Below, piece by piece: positions 39,093 through 48,618 of a stretch of DNA of 64,000 bases. The DNA is taken from contig NZ_FZPH01000001.1 in NCBI RefSeq assembly GCF_900188485.1, positions 682,001 through 746,000 on the forward strand, written 5' to 3'. Every line of letters begins with the position of its first letter. Position 1 is the first letter of the stretch. The notes beneath the pieces are model-generated. The model was not told the origin of the DNA. It did no database searches and worked only from the letters and a program-made list of their open reading frames with translations. Both the position numbers and the translations under genes were made by a program. The stretch comes from Asanoa hainanensis (lineage in GTDB: Bacteria; Actinomycetota; Actinomycetes; Mycobacteriales; Micromonosporaceae).

Positions 39093-40307
39093 ATGACACT
39101 GCGCGACGACGCGGCGGCGCTTCAGGACGACCTGGTGCGGTTGCGGCGTGACCTGCACCGGCACCCGGAGGTCGGGCTCGACCTGCCACGGACACAGCGG
39201 GCCGTGCTGGCCGAGCTGGCTGGCCTCCCGCTGGAGATCACGCCAGGCAAGGCGTTGAGCTCAGTGACCGCCGTGTTGCGTGGTGGCCGACCCGGCCCGG
39301 CCGTGCTGCTGCGCGCGGACCTGGACGCCCTGCCGATGACCGAGGCGACCGGGCTCGACTACGCCAGCGAGATCGACGGCGTGATGCACGCCTGCGGGCA
39401 CGACCTGCACACGGCGATGCTGGTCGGCGCGGCCCGACTGCTCAGCCAGAACCGCGACGCGTTGGCTGGCGACGTGGTGTTCATGTTCCAGCCGGGAGAG
39501 GAGGGGTGGAACGGTGCCGCCCGCATGATCGACGAGGACGTCCTGGACGCCGCCGGGCAGCGGGTCTCGTCGGCGTACGGCATGCACGTGGGCTCGAACA
39601 GGCCCGCCGGCCAGTTCGGCAGCCGCCCCGGGACGCTGATGGCGGCGACCGCCGACCTTAAGGTCACCGTGCTTGGAGCCGGCGCGCACGCGTCCATGCC
39701 GCACCTGGGCCTCGACCCGGTCACCGTGGCGGCCGAGATCGTGACCTCGTTGCAGACGATGGTGACCAGGCGGTTCGACGTCTTCGACCCGGTGGTCGTC
39801 ACGGTCGGGTCGATCCAGGCCGGCACCAGGTCCAACATCATTCCGGACACGGCCGAGATCGCGGCCACCGTGCGCACGTTCTCGGCGGCGAACCACGCGC
39901 GGCTGCGCACCGAGGCGACCCGGTTGTGCCGGCACATCGCCGAGGCGCACGGGCTGACCGCCGAGGTCGACTACGTCGACGGCTACCCGGTGACGGTCAA
40001 CGACAAGCGGGAGTACGAGTTCGCCAGCACCGTCGTCGCCGACGTGCTCGGCGCGGACCGGTTCGAGCCGATGGCCCACCCGATCAGCGCCGCCGAGGAC
40101 TTCGCCGAGGTGCTCGCCGCGGTGCCCGGGTGCTACCTGCACCTGGGGGCCAGCGCCGCCGACGATCCGGCGACGGCACCGGTCAACCACAGCCCGCGGG
40201 CGGTGTTCGACGACCGGGTGCTCGCCGACGGCGCGCTGGTCCACGCGGAGCTGGCGATCCGGGCCCTGCGCCGGCACGGCGAAGACGAGCGGTCGGGGCC
40301 CGACTGA
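39093..40307 (+). CDS. M20-family amidohydrolase (N-acyl amino acid hydrolase type)
   Basis: 404 aa from ATG 39093 (AGGGGG upstream). RRDLHRHPEVGLDLPRT, ADLDALPMTEATGLDYAS, HACGHDLHTAM and MFQPGEEGWNGAARMI carry the metal ligands and catalytic Glu of the M20D group, and AGAHASMPHLGLDPVTVA opens the dimerisation domain. It deacylates N-acyl amino acids or related amides in the cytosol. No neighbour hints at the substrate. Confidence 0.93.
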   Translation: MTLRDDAAALQDDLVRLRRDLHRHPEVGLDLPRTQRAVLAELAGLPLEITPGKALSSVTAVLRGGRPGPAVLLRADLDALPMTEATGLDYASEIDGVMHACGHDLHTAMLVGAARLLSQNRDALAGDVVFMFQPGEEGWNGAARMIDEDVLDAAGQRVSSAYGMHVGSNRPAGQFGSRPGTLMAATADLKVTVLGAGAHASMPHLGLDPVTVAAEIVTSLQTMVTRRFDVFDPVVVTVGSIQAGTRSNIIPDTAEIAATVRTFSAANHARLRTEATRLCRHIAEAHGLTAEVDYVDGYPVTVNDKREYEFASTVVADVLGADRFEPMAHPISAAEDFAEVLAAVPGCYLHLGASAADDPATAPVNHSPRAVFDDRVLADGALVHAELAIRALRRHGEDERSGPD

Positions 40308-40320
40308 CCCGGCGGGCCCC
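40295..40320. terminator. Bidirectional hairpin terminator
   Basis: GGGGCCCG (40295-40302) pairs perfectly with CGGGCCCC (40313-40320) around a 10-nt loop that contains the M20 stop. It lies between the convergent M20 and PRC/DUF2382 genes. Confidence 0.75.
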
Positions 40321-40332
40321 AACCGCAAGCCT

Positions 40333-41094
40333 TCAGTCGAGGTCGCGCTTCTCCTCGTTCGGCAGAGCCGCCTCGATGTGCTCCTTGCGGATCTCGCCGC
40401 TGACCGTCTGCTGCTCGGTCACGGTCTCCTTGACCATCCGTACGCGTTCGACGGGAATGGTCTCCTTGCTGATGACGGCGCGCTCGGCGAAGAGCTCGAC
40501 GTCCAGCTCGGCGTCGATCAGTTCGGCGGCACTCGCCGTCGTGCCCGAGATCGGCTCCCGGACCAGGCGGACCTCCTCGTGGGAGACCGGCACGGTCATC
40601 TGCTGCTGTTCGGTCACCACGTACTTGCGCAGGTGGGCGTGGCCGATCCGTTCGCGCTCGGTGCCGACCGTGAGTCGTTCCTCCGAGCGGGTCAGGAAGT
40701 CGGCGGTCCCCGTGCCGCGGTCCTCGACCACGTCGTCGGCCGTGTAGCCGGCGCTCGTGGTGGCGGAGGACCGGCTCGCGCCCTGCGGGCCGTAGTACTC
40801 GTACAGCCGGGCGAACTCGTTGTCCGCGAGCGGTGCGGTGCTCGACCCGTCGATCCGCGGCGCGTCCTTCACCTGCGACTTGTTGAACGGCACCATGAGG
40901 CGGCCCCGCCGCAGGTTCGCGTCCGCGAGCGGAACCATCGACTCCTTCGCCCCGAACAAGCCCGTTTTCACGCTGGCCCACGCCGGTGCGCCGGCAGGGT
41001 CGCCCCATACGTGCCCGACGGTGCCGATCTTGTCGCCGTTGCTACCGAACACGTCTCGACCGGTCAGCTTGGCGGCGTCTGAAGTGCTGATCAT
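40333..41094 (-). CDS. PRC-barrel and DUF2382 stress protein
   Basis: 253 aa from ATG 41094 (AGGAG 9 nt upstream). Residues 1-75 are a PRC-barrel (AAKLTGRDVFGSNGDKIGTV...). Residues about 135-245 are a YsnF/AvaK-type DUF2382 with charged repeats such as RSEERLTVGTERERIGHAHLRKYVV. Proteins of this build are general-stress or desiccation-related in actinobacteria; the molecular role is unknown. A SigB/SigF-like promoter lies directly upstream. Confidence 0.88.
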   Translation of the reverse strand: MISTSDAAKLTGRDVFGSNGDKIGTVGHVWGDPAGAPAWASVKTGLFGAKESMVPLADANLRRGRLMVPFNKSQVKDAPRIDGSSTAPLADNEFARLYEYYGPQGASRSSATTSAGYTADDVVEDRGTGTADFLTRSEERLTVGTERERIGHAHLRKYVVTEQQQMTVPVSHEEVRLVREPISGTTASAAELIDAELDVELFAERAVISKETIPVERVRMVKETVTEQQTVSGEIRKEHIEAALPNEEKRDLD

Positions 41095-41119
41095 CTGCCC
41101 AACTCCTCTCTCACCGCCG

Positions 41120-41145
41120 GTACCCGCGACCTGGGGAAACTCACC
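41120..41145 (-). promoter_or_regulatory. Possible SigB/SigF-type stress promoter
   Basis: On the minus strand GGTGA (41145-41141), a 15-bp spacer and GGGTAC (41125-41120) resemble the actinobacterial stress-sigma consensus GGTTT-N15-GGGTA. It sits about 25 bp before the DUF2382 gene. The -35 is imperfect. The rest of the 146-bp gap up to the cyclase gene shows nothing else. Confidence 0.42.
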
Positions 41146-41240
41146 TCTTCCCAAGACCATGATGGAATTTCCCGAAGTTCGCCCCACGGCGGCGATCGCG
41201 GGTGTTCAAATGAATAAAGGGGCCCTCGTATGGCGGCAGC

Positions 41241-42056
41241 TCACCAGGTGGCGAAGACCCGGGCCTGACCGCCCGAACCCGCCTCGTACGGGATGAGCCC
41301 GACGTTGACGGTGGCGCCCTGGCGGGGCAGGCGGTGCAGGTTGGCCACGTTCTCGACCCCGTAGCGGTCGGCGCCGAGCAGGACCAGGTGGGTGTCGAAG
41401 GTGGCCGACACACCCGGGTCGATGCTCAGCGTGTCGACGCCGAGGCTGCGGATGCTCCTGCGGCGCAGCAGCCACTCGCACGCCTCCGGGCTGAAGCCGG
41501 GGAAATGCAGGACACCGGCCGAATCCGTGCCCCGGTACGCGGCCGCGTCGCCGACCTTCGCACCCCAGCCGGAGTACATGAACACGGCCGCGCCGCGCGG
41601 GATCCGGTCGTAGCGGCGCTCGTACGCGACGAGGTCGTCGACCGTCACGGTGGTGTCCGGGTCACGCGCCGCCCGCCGGGCGATGTCGACGACCACGACC
41701 GGCGCGACGAGCTCCTCGATGCCGATCTCGGTGGCCAGCCGGCCGCCGGCGACGAAGTGCCCGGGCGCGTCGACGTGCGTGCCGTAGTGCTCCAGGATTC
41801 GCCACTCCTGCATGTAGTAGCCGTTGTCCTCGATGGTCACGTAGGTCCGCCTGGCCGCCTCCTCCCCCGGTGCGAACGCCGGGAACGAGGTGGTCAGCGG
41901 GTAGGTGAGGTCAGCGATGCCGCGCCGGCCCGAGGCCTGGGCCGGTGCGGCGGGCGCCAGTGCCGCGCCGGCGGCGACCAGCGCGCCCCCGAGCAGGGCC
42001 GCCCGTCGCGTGACGGTGTTGGTGGTCGGTGTTGGACACTCCTGCGTCGTACACAT
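41241..42056 (-). CDS. Tat-exported cyclase-family hydrolase (kynurenine-formamidase-like)
   Basis: 271 aa from ATG 42056. VTRRAALLGGALVAAGAAL followed by an Ala-rich cleavage region is a twin-arginine signal. The mature domain shows the metal-binding HYGTHVDAPGHF motif of the cyclase/formamidase family, with VVVDI and FDTHLVLLGAD later. It would act outside the membrane on an amide or lactone. Divergent from the xyloglucanase across 188 bp in which no operator was recognised. Confidence 0.88.
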   Translation of the reverse strand: MCTTQECPTPTTNTVTRRAALLGGALVAAGAALAPAAPAQASGRRGIADLTYPLTTSFPAFAPGEEAARRTYVTIEDNGYYMQEWRILEHYGTHVDAPGHFVAGGRLATEIGIEELVAPVVVVDIARRAARDPDTTVTVDDLVAYERRYDRIPRGAAVFMYSGWGAKVGDAAAYRGTDSAGVLHFPGFSPEACEWLLRRRSIRSLGVDTLSIDPGVSATFDTHLVLLGADRYGVENVANLHRLPRQGATVNVGLIPYEAGSGGQARVFATW

Positions 42057-42244
42057 GCGGCCATCACACCATTGACAGGGCCCGATAGCACGTGTGAACC
42101 TCACCGGCGAGGCCGAGGCGTGGGAGCCGGGCCGGGTGCGGCGCCAGGGCAGGCGCGCCGCACGCCCGTTCCGCTCGTCCGCGCATGTCGGGTGGCGGCG
42201 GCCTCATGCCCTCCGGAGTGCGCGCCACATCCGAGAGGCAGAAC

Positions 42245-44914
42245 ATGCGCTCAATCAGAACCTGGTGGCCCGCCTTGGTCGCGGCCGTGCTCGCCGCGGC
42301 GGCCACCCTCGTCTTCGCGCCGGTGCGGTCCACCGCGGCCGCCGCCGACTCGTACACCTGGAAGAACGTCCGGATCGACGGCGGCGGCTTCATCTCCGGC
42401 ATCGTGTTCAACCCGGGCCAGCGCGACCTGATCTACGCCCGCACCGACATCGGCGGCGCCTACCGCTGGAACGCCGGCGCCGGCTCGTGGGTCCCGCTGC
42501 TCGACTGGGTCGGCTGGGACCGGTGGGGCTGGAACGGCGTGCTCAGCATGGCCGCCGACCCGGTGCAGACCAACAGGGTGTACGCCGCGGTCGGCATGTA
42601 CACCAACAGTTGGGACCCGAACAACGGGGCGATCCTGCGCTCCACCGACCGGGGTGCCACCTGGCAGGCGTACAACCTGCCGTTCAAGGTCGGTGGCAAC
42701 ATGCCCGGGCGTGGTCAGGGCGAACGGCTCGCGGTCGATCCCAACGACGGCCGCGTCCTCTACTACGGCGCCGAGGGCGGCAACGGGCTGTGGCGCAGCA
42801 CCGACTACGGCGCCTCCTGGGCGCGGGTGACCGCGTTCCCCAACGCCGGCAACTACGCGCAGGACCCGTCGGACCCGAACGGCTACCTGACCGGCAACCA
42901 GGGCGTCACGTGGGTCGACTTCGACTCGTCGACCGGCACGTCCGGCTCCCCGACCCGGACCATCTACGTCGGCGTGGCGGACAAGCAGAACCCGGTCTAC
43001 CGCTCGACCGACGCGGGCGCCACCTGGCAGCGGATCCCGGACCAGCCCACCGGGTACCTCGCGCACAAGGCCGTCGTCGACCCGGCCGGCGGCTTCCTCT
43101 ACATCGCGACCAGCGACACCGGCGGCCCGTACGACGGTGCCAAGGGTGACGTCTGGAAGCTGTCCCGGTCGACCGGCGCCTGGACCCGGATCAGCCCGGT
43201 CCCGTCCACCAGTGCCGACGACTACTACGGCTACAGTGGACTGACCATCGACAAGCAGAACCCCGGCACGCTGGTGGTCGCCACCCAGATCTCCTGGTGG
43301 CCCGACGTCATCTTCTTCCGCACCCGCGACGGTGGTGCCACCTGGTCCCGCGTGTGGGACTTCAACGGCTATCCCAACCGCGCCAACCGCTACACGATGG
43401 ACATCTCCGCCAACCCGTGGCTCGACTTCAACACGGCCCCGTCGGCTCCGGAGCAGACCCCGAAGCTCGGGTGGATGACGGAGTCCCTGGAGATCGACCC
43501 GTTCAACTCGGACCGGCTGCTCTACGGAACCGGCGCGACCCTCTATGCCACCACCAACCTGACCGCGTGGGACAGCGCGAGCGGCACGTTCACGGTCCGG
43601 CCGATGGCCCGTGGCATCGAGGAGACGGCGGTGCTCGACCTGGCCAGCCCGCCCTCGGGTGCGCCCCTCGTCAGCGCGCTCGGCGACATCGGCGGCTTCC
43701 GGCACGACGACCTGACGACGGTGCCGGCCAGCTTCCACGACACGCCCAACCTGGGCAGCAACACGAGCCTGGACTTCGCCGAGGCGAACCCGTCCGTGAT
43801 GGTCCGGGTCGGCAACGGCGACCGGGCGGCCAACCCCAACCTCAACCGGATCGGCGTCTCCACGGACGGCGGGCGCACGTGGTACCAGGGTCAGGAGCCC
43901 GGCGGCGTGACCGGCGGCGGCACGGTGGCGCTCGCCACGGACGCGAGCGCCGTGGTGTGGAGCCCGCAGGGTGCGGGCGTGCACTACTCGACGAGCCGCG
44001 GAAGCTCGTGGACGGCGTCGTCGGGCATCCCGGCCGGGGCCCAGGTCGAGGCGAGCCGGACCAGCGCCTCCCGCTTCTTCGGGTACGCGGCCGGGCGGGT
44101 CTACGCCAGCGCGGACGGCGGGCGGACCTTCACCGGTGGGGCGTCGGGCCTGCCGGACGGCGGCAAGCTGCGGACCGTCGGCGGTGATGTCTGGGTGGCC
44201 GGTTCCGGCGGGCTCTACCGGTCGACCGACAACGGCGCGACGTTCGGCCGTGTCTCGACCGTCTCGGCCGCCGTCAACGTCGGCTTCGGCAAGGCGGCTC
44301 CGGGGCGCTCCTACCCGGCGATCTTCCTCGTCGGCACCGTCGACGGCGTCACGGGCGTCTACCGCTCGGACGACACCGGCGCGTCCTGGGTGCGGATCAA
44401 CGACGACCAGCACCAGTACGGCAACGCGGGCGAGGCGATCACCGGCGACCCGCGGGTCTTCGGGCGCGTCTACCTCGGCACGAACGGCCGGGGCATCCTG
44501 GTCGCGGACCGGACGGGCGCCGAGCCCACGGCCAGCCCGACCGCGAGCCCGACGGCCAGCCCGACGGCGACGCCCACCACCGGCCCGACACCCACCGCGA
44601 CCCCCACGGCCGCCCCCGGTGGCTGCGGCGCGACGTACCGGACGACCGGCTCGTGGCCAGGCGGCTTCCAGGGCGAGGTGACGGTCCGCAACACGGGCAG
44701 CACCCCGACCACGGGGTGGACGGTGACCTGGACGTACCCGAGCGGAACCCAGGTCACCCAGCTCTGGGGAGGCACGTACACCCAGTCGGGCACGACAGTG
44801 ACGGTCCGCAACGTCTCGTGGAACGGCGCCCTGGCACCGAACGGCACGACCACGTTCGGCTTCCTCGGCAGCGGTTCCGGGTCGCCGTCCACGGTGACCT
44901 GTCAGCGGAGCTGA
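42245..44914 (+). CDS. Secreted GH74 xyloglucanase with CBM2
   Basis: 889 aa from ATG 42245 (GAGAGG 7 nt upstream). Sec signal about 1-34, then a double seven-bladed propeller rich in RSTDxGATW (BNR-like) turns. D68 in RTDIGGAYRW and D481 in GDIGGFRHDDL sit in the two conserved DIGG motifs that hold the catalytic pair of GH74. A Pro/Thr/Ser linker (about 758-790) joins a family-2 carbohydrate-binding module (about 791-889) bounded by two cysteines. It hydrolyses plant xyloglucan outside the cell. A strong hairpin terminator follows. Confidence 0.95.
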   Translation: MRSIRTWWPALVAAVLAAAATLVFAPVRSTAAAADSYTWKNVRIDGGGFISGIVFNPGQRDLIYARTDIGGAYRWNAGAGSWVPLLDWVGWDRWGWNGVLSMAADPVQTNRVYAAVGMYTNSWDPNNGAILRSTDRGATWQAYNLPFKVGGNMPGRGQGERLAVDPNDGRVLYYGAEGGNGLWRSTDYGASWARVTAFPNAGNYAQDPSDPNGYLTGNQGVTWVDFDSSTGTSGSPTRTIYVGVADKQNPVYRSTDAGATWQRIPDQPTGYLAHKAVVDPAGGFLYIATSDTGGPYDGAKGDVWKLSRSTGAWTRISPVPSTSADDYYGYSGLTIDKQNPGTLVVATQISWWPDVIFFRTRDGGATWSRVWDFNGYPNRANRYTMDISANPWLDFNTAPSAPEQTPKLGWMTESLEIDPFNSDRLLYGTGATLYATTNLTAWDSASGTFTVRPMARGIEETAVLDLASPPSGAPLVSALGDIGGFRHDDLTTVPASFHDTPNLGSNTSLDFAEANPSVMVRVGNGDRAANPNLNRIGVSTDGGRTWYQGQEPGGVTGGGTVALATDASAVVWSPQGAGVHYSTSRGSSWTASSGIPAGAQVEASRTSASRFFGYAAGRVYASADGGRTFTGGASGLPDGGKLRTVGGDVWVAGSGGLYRSTDNGATFGRVSTVSAAVNVGFGKAAPGRSYPAIFLVGTVDGVTGVYRSDDTGASWVRINDDQHQYGNAGEAITGDPRVFGRVYLGTNGRGILVADRTGAEPTASPTASPTASPTATPTTGPTPTATPTAAPGGCGATYRTTGSWPGGFQGEVTVRNTGSTPTTGWTVTWTYPSGTQVTQLWGGTYTQSGTTVTVRNVSWNGALAPNGTTTFGFLGSGSGSPSTVTCQRS

Positions 44915-44922
44915 TCGATCGG

Positions 44923-44956
44923 GTGGGGTGCGTCGACGCCCGTCGGCGCACCCCAC
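44923..44956. terminator. Hairpin terminator after the xyloglucanase gene
   Basis: GTGGGGTGCG (44923-44932) pairs with CGCACCCCAC (44947-44956) over 10 bp with a 14-nt loop. It can also stop the convergent hydrolase remnant, whose own stop is 6 bp away. Confidence 0.82.
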
Positions 44957-44961
44957 GCCGG

Positions 44962-45516
44962 TCACGTGGTGACGAACTCCAGCAGGGCCGTGTTGACCTC
45001 GTCCGGGTGCGTCCAGGCGATGTTGTGCGGGCCGCCCTCGACCGGCACCAGCTTGAGGTCCTTGACCAGCCCGGGCAGGCGCTTCGCGGTCGCCTCGTAC
45101 GGGAGGATCCGGTCCTCCGTGCCGTGTACGACCAGGACCGGCACGTCGATCTTCGGCAGGTCGCCCCGGAAGTCGGTGAGCCAGGTGTCCACGCACGCGT
45201 ACGTCGCGAACGGAGAGCTGGCGGCAGCGACCTGGAAACTCGCGTCCCACGCCTGCTGGCTGATCTTCTCGGGCATCAGCTTGTCGACGTTGTAGAAGTT
45301 GTCGAGGAAGCCCTTGAAGTAGCCGTAGCGGTCCGCGACGATCGCCGACTTGATGTCCTCGAAGACCTGGCGGTCGACGCCCTCCGGGTTGTCGTCGGTC
45401 TTGAGCAGGAACGGCGGGATCGCGCCGAGCAGCGCGGCCTTCCTGACCCGACCCGAGCCGCACGTGCCGAGGTAGCGCGTCACCTCGCCCGAGCCCATCG
45501 AGAAGCCGGCCAGCAC
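44962..45516 (-). pseudogene. 5'-truncated alpha/beta-hydrolase (chloroperoxidase-like)
   Basis: 184 codons remain, beginning at GTG 45516 with LAGFSMGSGEVTRYLG, the nucleophile elbow G-x-S-x-G. DLPKIDVPVLVVHGTEDRILP and GGPHNIAWTHPDEV give the Asp and His of the triad. Family members are about 275 aa and need an N-terminal part with the oxyanion-hole HGW loop. Here a TGA lies five codons upstream of the GTG and no ribosome site exists. About 95 residues are lost, so the protein should be inactive. Hairpin terminators of similar sequence lie on both sides. Confidence 0.78.
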
Positions 45517-45598
45517 TTCCCCTCTAGCTCATGAACGGTGCCGGACTCGAACGTAGCCACGCGTTCGTGCCGCTGGCTATGTGATCCGGGCCATGGGC

Positions 45599-45635
45599 GC
45601 GGGGTGCGCCGTCCCGCACCGGCGACGCACCCCGC
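45599..45635. terminator. Hairpin terminator after phoD-like gene
   Basis: GCGGGGTGCG (45599-45608) pairs with CGCACCCCGC (45626-45635) over 10 bp, 8 bp downstream of the phosphatase stop. The stem shares its core GGGGTGCG/CGCACCCC with the terminator at 44923-44956. Confidence 0.8.
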
Positions 45636-45642
45636 ACGTTCA

Positions 45643-47199
45643 TCAGGCGTTCTCGGCGTGTACGCCGGGACGACCCTCCTCGACCACGAAGCTGGCGACC
45701 GTCGATACGGCAGCGTCCGGAGTGGACACCCGTGGCACGGCACGATAATCGCTCCGCCAGGTGCGGTTGTCCACTGTGCACCGGACGTACCCGCGACGGG
45801 CGTCGTAGAACTTCATGTGCGGGTTCGACGCGAGCCACTCGGTGCCGCGGGTGTCCATCGGGGCGCCGTCGCCGCCCGAGGTGACCGAGGTGCCCAGGAA
45901 CTCGGTGCCGACCGTACGCGATGCCGGGTCGTCGAAGTTCTGCTTGAGGTCGGCGACCATGCTGCAGTGGGCGTCGCCGGTGATCACGACCAGGTTCTCC
46001 ACCCGGCGCCGGACCACGCCGTCGAAGAGGCGCTGGCGGGCCGGCTCGTAGCCGTTCCAGTTGTCGTTCGGCAGCAGCTCGCCCGGCCCCGGGTCGCGGT
46101 CGGCCTTGGCCATCACGGTCTGCTGGGCCACAATGTTCCAGGTGCCGGCCGAGTGGCTCAGGCCGTCGATCAGCCAGCGCTCCTGGTCGGCGCCGAGCAT
46201 CGAGCGGGCCGGGTCGTCGAGCTCGACCGGGTCGGTGGTCTGGTCGTCGCGGTACTGCCGGCCGTCGAGCAGGTTGAACTCGGCCAGCCGGCCGTAGCGC
46301 AGCCGCCGGTAGATGCGCATGTCCGGCCCGTGCGGCACGGCGGACCGGCGCAGCGGCATGTGCTCGTAGTACGCCTGGTAGGCCGCGGCCCGCCGGCGCA
46401 GGAACGACTCCGGGTCCTGCGCGGCGTCCTCGGAAACCTCGTCGGCGTAGTTGTTCTCGACCTCGTGGTCGTCCCAGGTGACCGCCCACGGGAAACGGGC
46501 GTGGGCGAGCTGGAGGTCCGCGTCGGTCTTGTACTGCGCGTGCCGCACCCGGTAGTCGGCCAGGGAGAAGATCTCCGTCGCCGGCAGGTGCGCGCGGCCG
46601 AGCGTGCCCGCCGCCGGGCCCTCGTAGATGTAGTCGCCGAGGTGCACGACCAGGTCGAGGCTCTCGGCGGCGAGGTGGCGGTACGGGGTGAAGTAGCCGG
46701 TCGGGTAGTTCGAGCAGGACACGAACGCGAACGCGAGCTCGCGCGGCCGGGCCGACGCGGCGGGCGCGGTGCGGGTGCGGCCGACCGGGCTGACGTCGGT
46801 GCCGCTGCGGAACCGGTAGAAGTACTCGCGGTCGGGCCGCAGCCCGTGCACCTCGGCGTGGACGGCGTGGCCGAGCTCCGGGGTGGCGCGCTCGACGCCG
46901 TGCTTGACGACGTGGCGGAAGCGCTCGTCCTCGGCGACCTCCCAGCGGACCGGGACGACGTGGCGGCTCATCCCGCCGAGGCCGTCGGCGACCAGCGGCT
47001 CGGGCGCGAGCCGGGTCCAGAGGACGACGCCGTCGGGCAGCGGATCACCCGAGGCGACACCCAGGGTGAACGGGTCGAGGTGGTGCTTGGGGTCGGCCAT
47101 GACCGGGGCGGCGCTGACGCCGGCAACGGTCGCGGCCAGTCCGACGCCACCGGCGCCGGCAAGAGTGAGGAGTTGGCGTCGGTCGATACGGTACGACAT
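45643..47199 (-). CDS. phoD: Tat-exported alkaline phosphatase D-type phosphatase/phosphodiesterase
   Basis: 518 aa from ATG 47199. IDRRQLLTLAGAGGVGLAAT is a twin-arginine-type signal, usual for PhoD. The N-terminal beta domain is followed by the catalytic part with VHLGDYIYEG, TWDDHEVENNY and VVITGDAHCSM, which provide the Fe/Ca-binding Asp, Asn and His residues. It frees phosphate from organic phosphates or phosphodiesters outside the membrane. A PHO box could not be recognised in the upstream gap, so phosphate control is only presumed. Confidence 0.93.
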   Translation of the reverse strand: MSYRIDRRQLLTLAGAGGVGLAATVAGVSAAPVMADPKHHLDPFTLGVASGDPLPDGVVLWTRLAPEPLVADGLGGMSRHVVPVRWEVAEDERFRHVVKHGVERATPELGHAVHAEVHGLRPDREYFYRFRSGTDVSPVGRTRTAPAASARPRELAFAFVSCSNYPTGYFTPYRHLAAESLDLVVHLGDYIYEGPAAGTLGRAHLPATEIFSLADYRVRHAQYKTDADLQLAHARFPWAVTWDDHEVENNYADEVSEDAAQDPESFLRRRAAAYQAYYEHMPLRRSAVPHGPDMRIYRRLRYGRLAEFNLLDGRQYRDDQTTDPVELDDPARSMLGADQERWLIDGLSHSAGTWNIVAQQTVMAKADRDPGPGELLPNDNWNGYEPARQRLFDGVVRRRVENLVVITGDAHCSMVADLKQNFDDPASRTVGTEFLGTSVTSGGDGAPMDTRGTEWLASNPHMKFYDARRGYVRCTVDNRTWRSDYRAVPRVSTPDAAVSTVASFVVEEGRPGVHAENA

Positions 47200-47364
47200 G
47201 GGTCGGGGTTCGCCCTTCCGTTTGACAACGCGTACCCCATTGATGATCGAGACGTAGATGATGACCGGGTTGCGTCCGGTTGAGCATTCGTGGGCGAACG
47301 CCTGTCCCTTTCCGGCGCGCCGCCGCCGGGCGAACCGGTCGCACCGGCCGTACCCTGGCGCTCT

Positions 47365-48618
47365 GTGTCGACCGTGTGGGCCGTGCTGCTGCTGGCCGTC
47401 GTGCTGGCGTTCGCCGTGGTCCGCCCGCGTGGCCTGCCCGAGGCGGCCGCCGCCGTGCCGGCCGCCGCCATCGCCGTCGGCGGCGGGCTCGTGCCGTGGG
47501 CAGCGGCCCGCGACGAAATGATCATGCTGGGTCCGACGGTCGGGTTCCTGGCCGCGATCCTGGCCCTGGCCCACCTGGCCGACGCGTGGGGCGTCTTCGG
47601 GTACGCCGGCGCGCTGGCGGCACGGGCCTCCCGCGGCAGCCCGACGCGGCTGCTGACCGTCGTGTTCGGGATCGCGGCGGCGGTCACCGCGGTGCTCAGC
47701 CTCGACGCCACGGTCGTGCTGCTCACGCCGGTGGTGTTCGCGACCGCGGCGGCCGCCGGCGTGCGGGCCCGCCCCCAGGTCTACGCGTGCACGCACCTGG
47801 CCAACGCGGGCTCGCTGCTGCTGCCGGTGGCCAACCTGACGAACCTGCTGGCGTTCGGCGCGACCGGGCTCACGTTCCTCGGCTTCGCCGGGATGATGGC
47901 GCTGCCGTGGTTGGCGGTGCTCGCCGTCGAGTACGCCGTGTTCCGGTGGTTCTTCGCCGGTGACCTGGCCACTCCGGCGCGCCCGGCGCCGGTCGCACCC
48001 TCCCCCGCGCCGCGGTTCGCCCTGGTGGTGCTGGCGCTGACGCTGGCCGGCTTCGCCGCCGCGGAGCCCATGGGTGTGGCGCCGGCGTGGGTCGCGGCCG
48101 GGGGCGCCGTCGCGCTGGCGGTGCCGTTGTCGGTGCGTGCGGTCGGTCGGCGCCTCCGCACCGCTCGCGAGATCGCGCTGTCGACGAACCCGCTGTTCTG
48201 CTTCTTCGTCTTCGGGCTCGGCGTGGTGGTGCTGGCACTGCGCCGCAACGGCCTCGACGACCTGATCGCGGCGCTCACCCCGAGCAGCGCGGACTTCCTC
48301 GGGCTGCTCGCCGTGGCCGCGCTGGCCGCCCTGCTGGCGAACATCGTCAACAACGTGCCGGCGACGCTGGTGCTGGTCCCGGTGGTGGCGCACACCCCCG
48401 GGCTGGTGCTGGCCGCGTTGATCGGCGTGAACATCGGACCCAACCTGACGTACGTGGGCTCGCTGGCCACCCTGCTCTGGCGGCGCATCCTGCACGCCCG
48501 CGACGAGCCACCGTCGACCTCGGCCTTCCTGCGACTCGGCGCGGTCTCCGTACCGGCGTGTCTGCTCGCGGCGGTTGTCGCACTATGGGTGGCTCTGAAA
48601 CTATCCACAGTGTTATGA
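47365..48618 (+). CDS. ArsB/NhaD-type anion permease
   Basis: 417 aa from GTG 47365, chosen over GTG 47290 because TACCCT (47351-47356) lies 8 nt upstream (leaderless pattern) and the length then suits the family. About eleven helices. LSLDATVVLLTPVVFATA and NIVNNVPATLVLVP are the two conserved loops of the ion-transporter superfamily. The substrate may be arsenite or another anion; no arsR or arsC is nearby. Its stop overlaps the start of a universal stress protein gene (ATGA). Confidence 0.88.
   Translation: MSTVWAVLLLAVVLAFAVVRPRGLPEAAAAVPAAAIAVGGGLVPWAAARDEMIMLGPTVGFLAAILALAHLADAWGVFGYAGALAARASRGSPTRLLTVVFGIAAAVTAVLSLDATVVLLTPVVFATAAAAGVRARPQVYACTHLANAGSLLLPVANLTNLLAFGATGLTFLGFAGMMALPWLAVLAVEYAVFRWFFAGDLATPARPAPVAPSPAPRFALVVLALTLAGFAAAEPMGVAPAWVAAGGAVALAVPLSVRAVGRRLRTAREIALSTNPLFCFFVFGLGVVVLALRRNGLDDLIAALTPSSADFLGLLAVAALAALLANIVNNVPATLVLVPVVAHTPGLVLAALIGVNIGPNLTYVGSLATLLWRRILHARDEPPSTSAFLRLGAVSVPACLLAAVVALWVALKLSTVL

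Noticed and set aside
44530-44620. Short direct repeats in the xyloglucanase gene as a regulatory or mobile element
   Set aside because: They encode the Pro/Thr/Ser linker between the catalytic domain and the CBM2.
42251-45463. A very long open frame (over 1000 codons) antisense to the xyloglucanase gene
   Set aside because: It is the complement of a GC-rich coding sequence; the translation is low-complexity Arg/Gly/Val-rich without motifs, while the plus strand encodes a complete GH74-CBM2 enzyme with signal and active-site residues.
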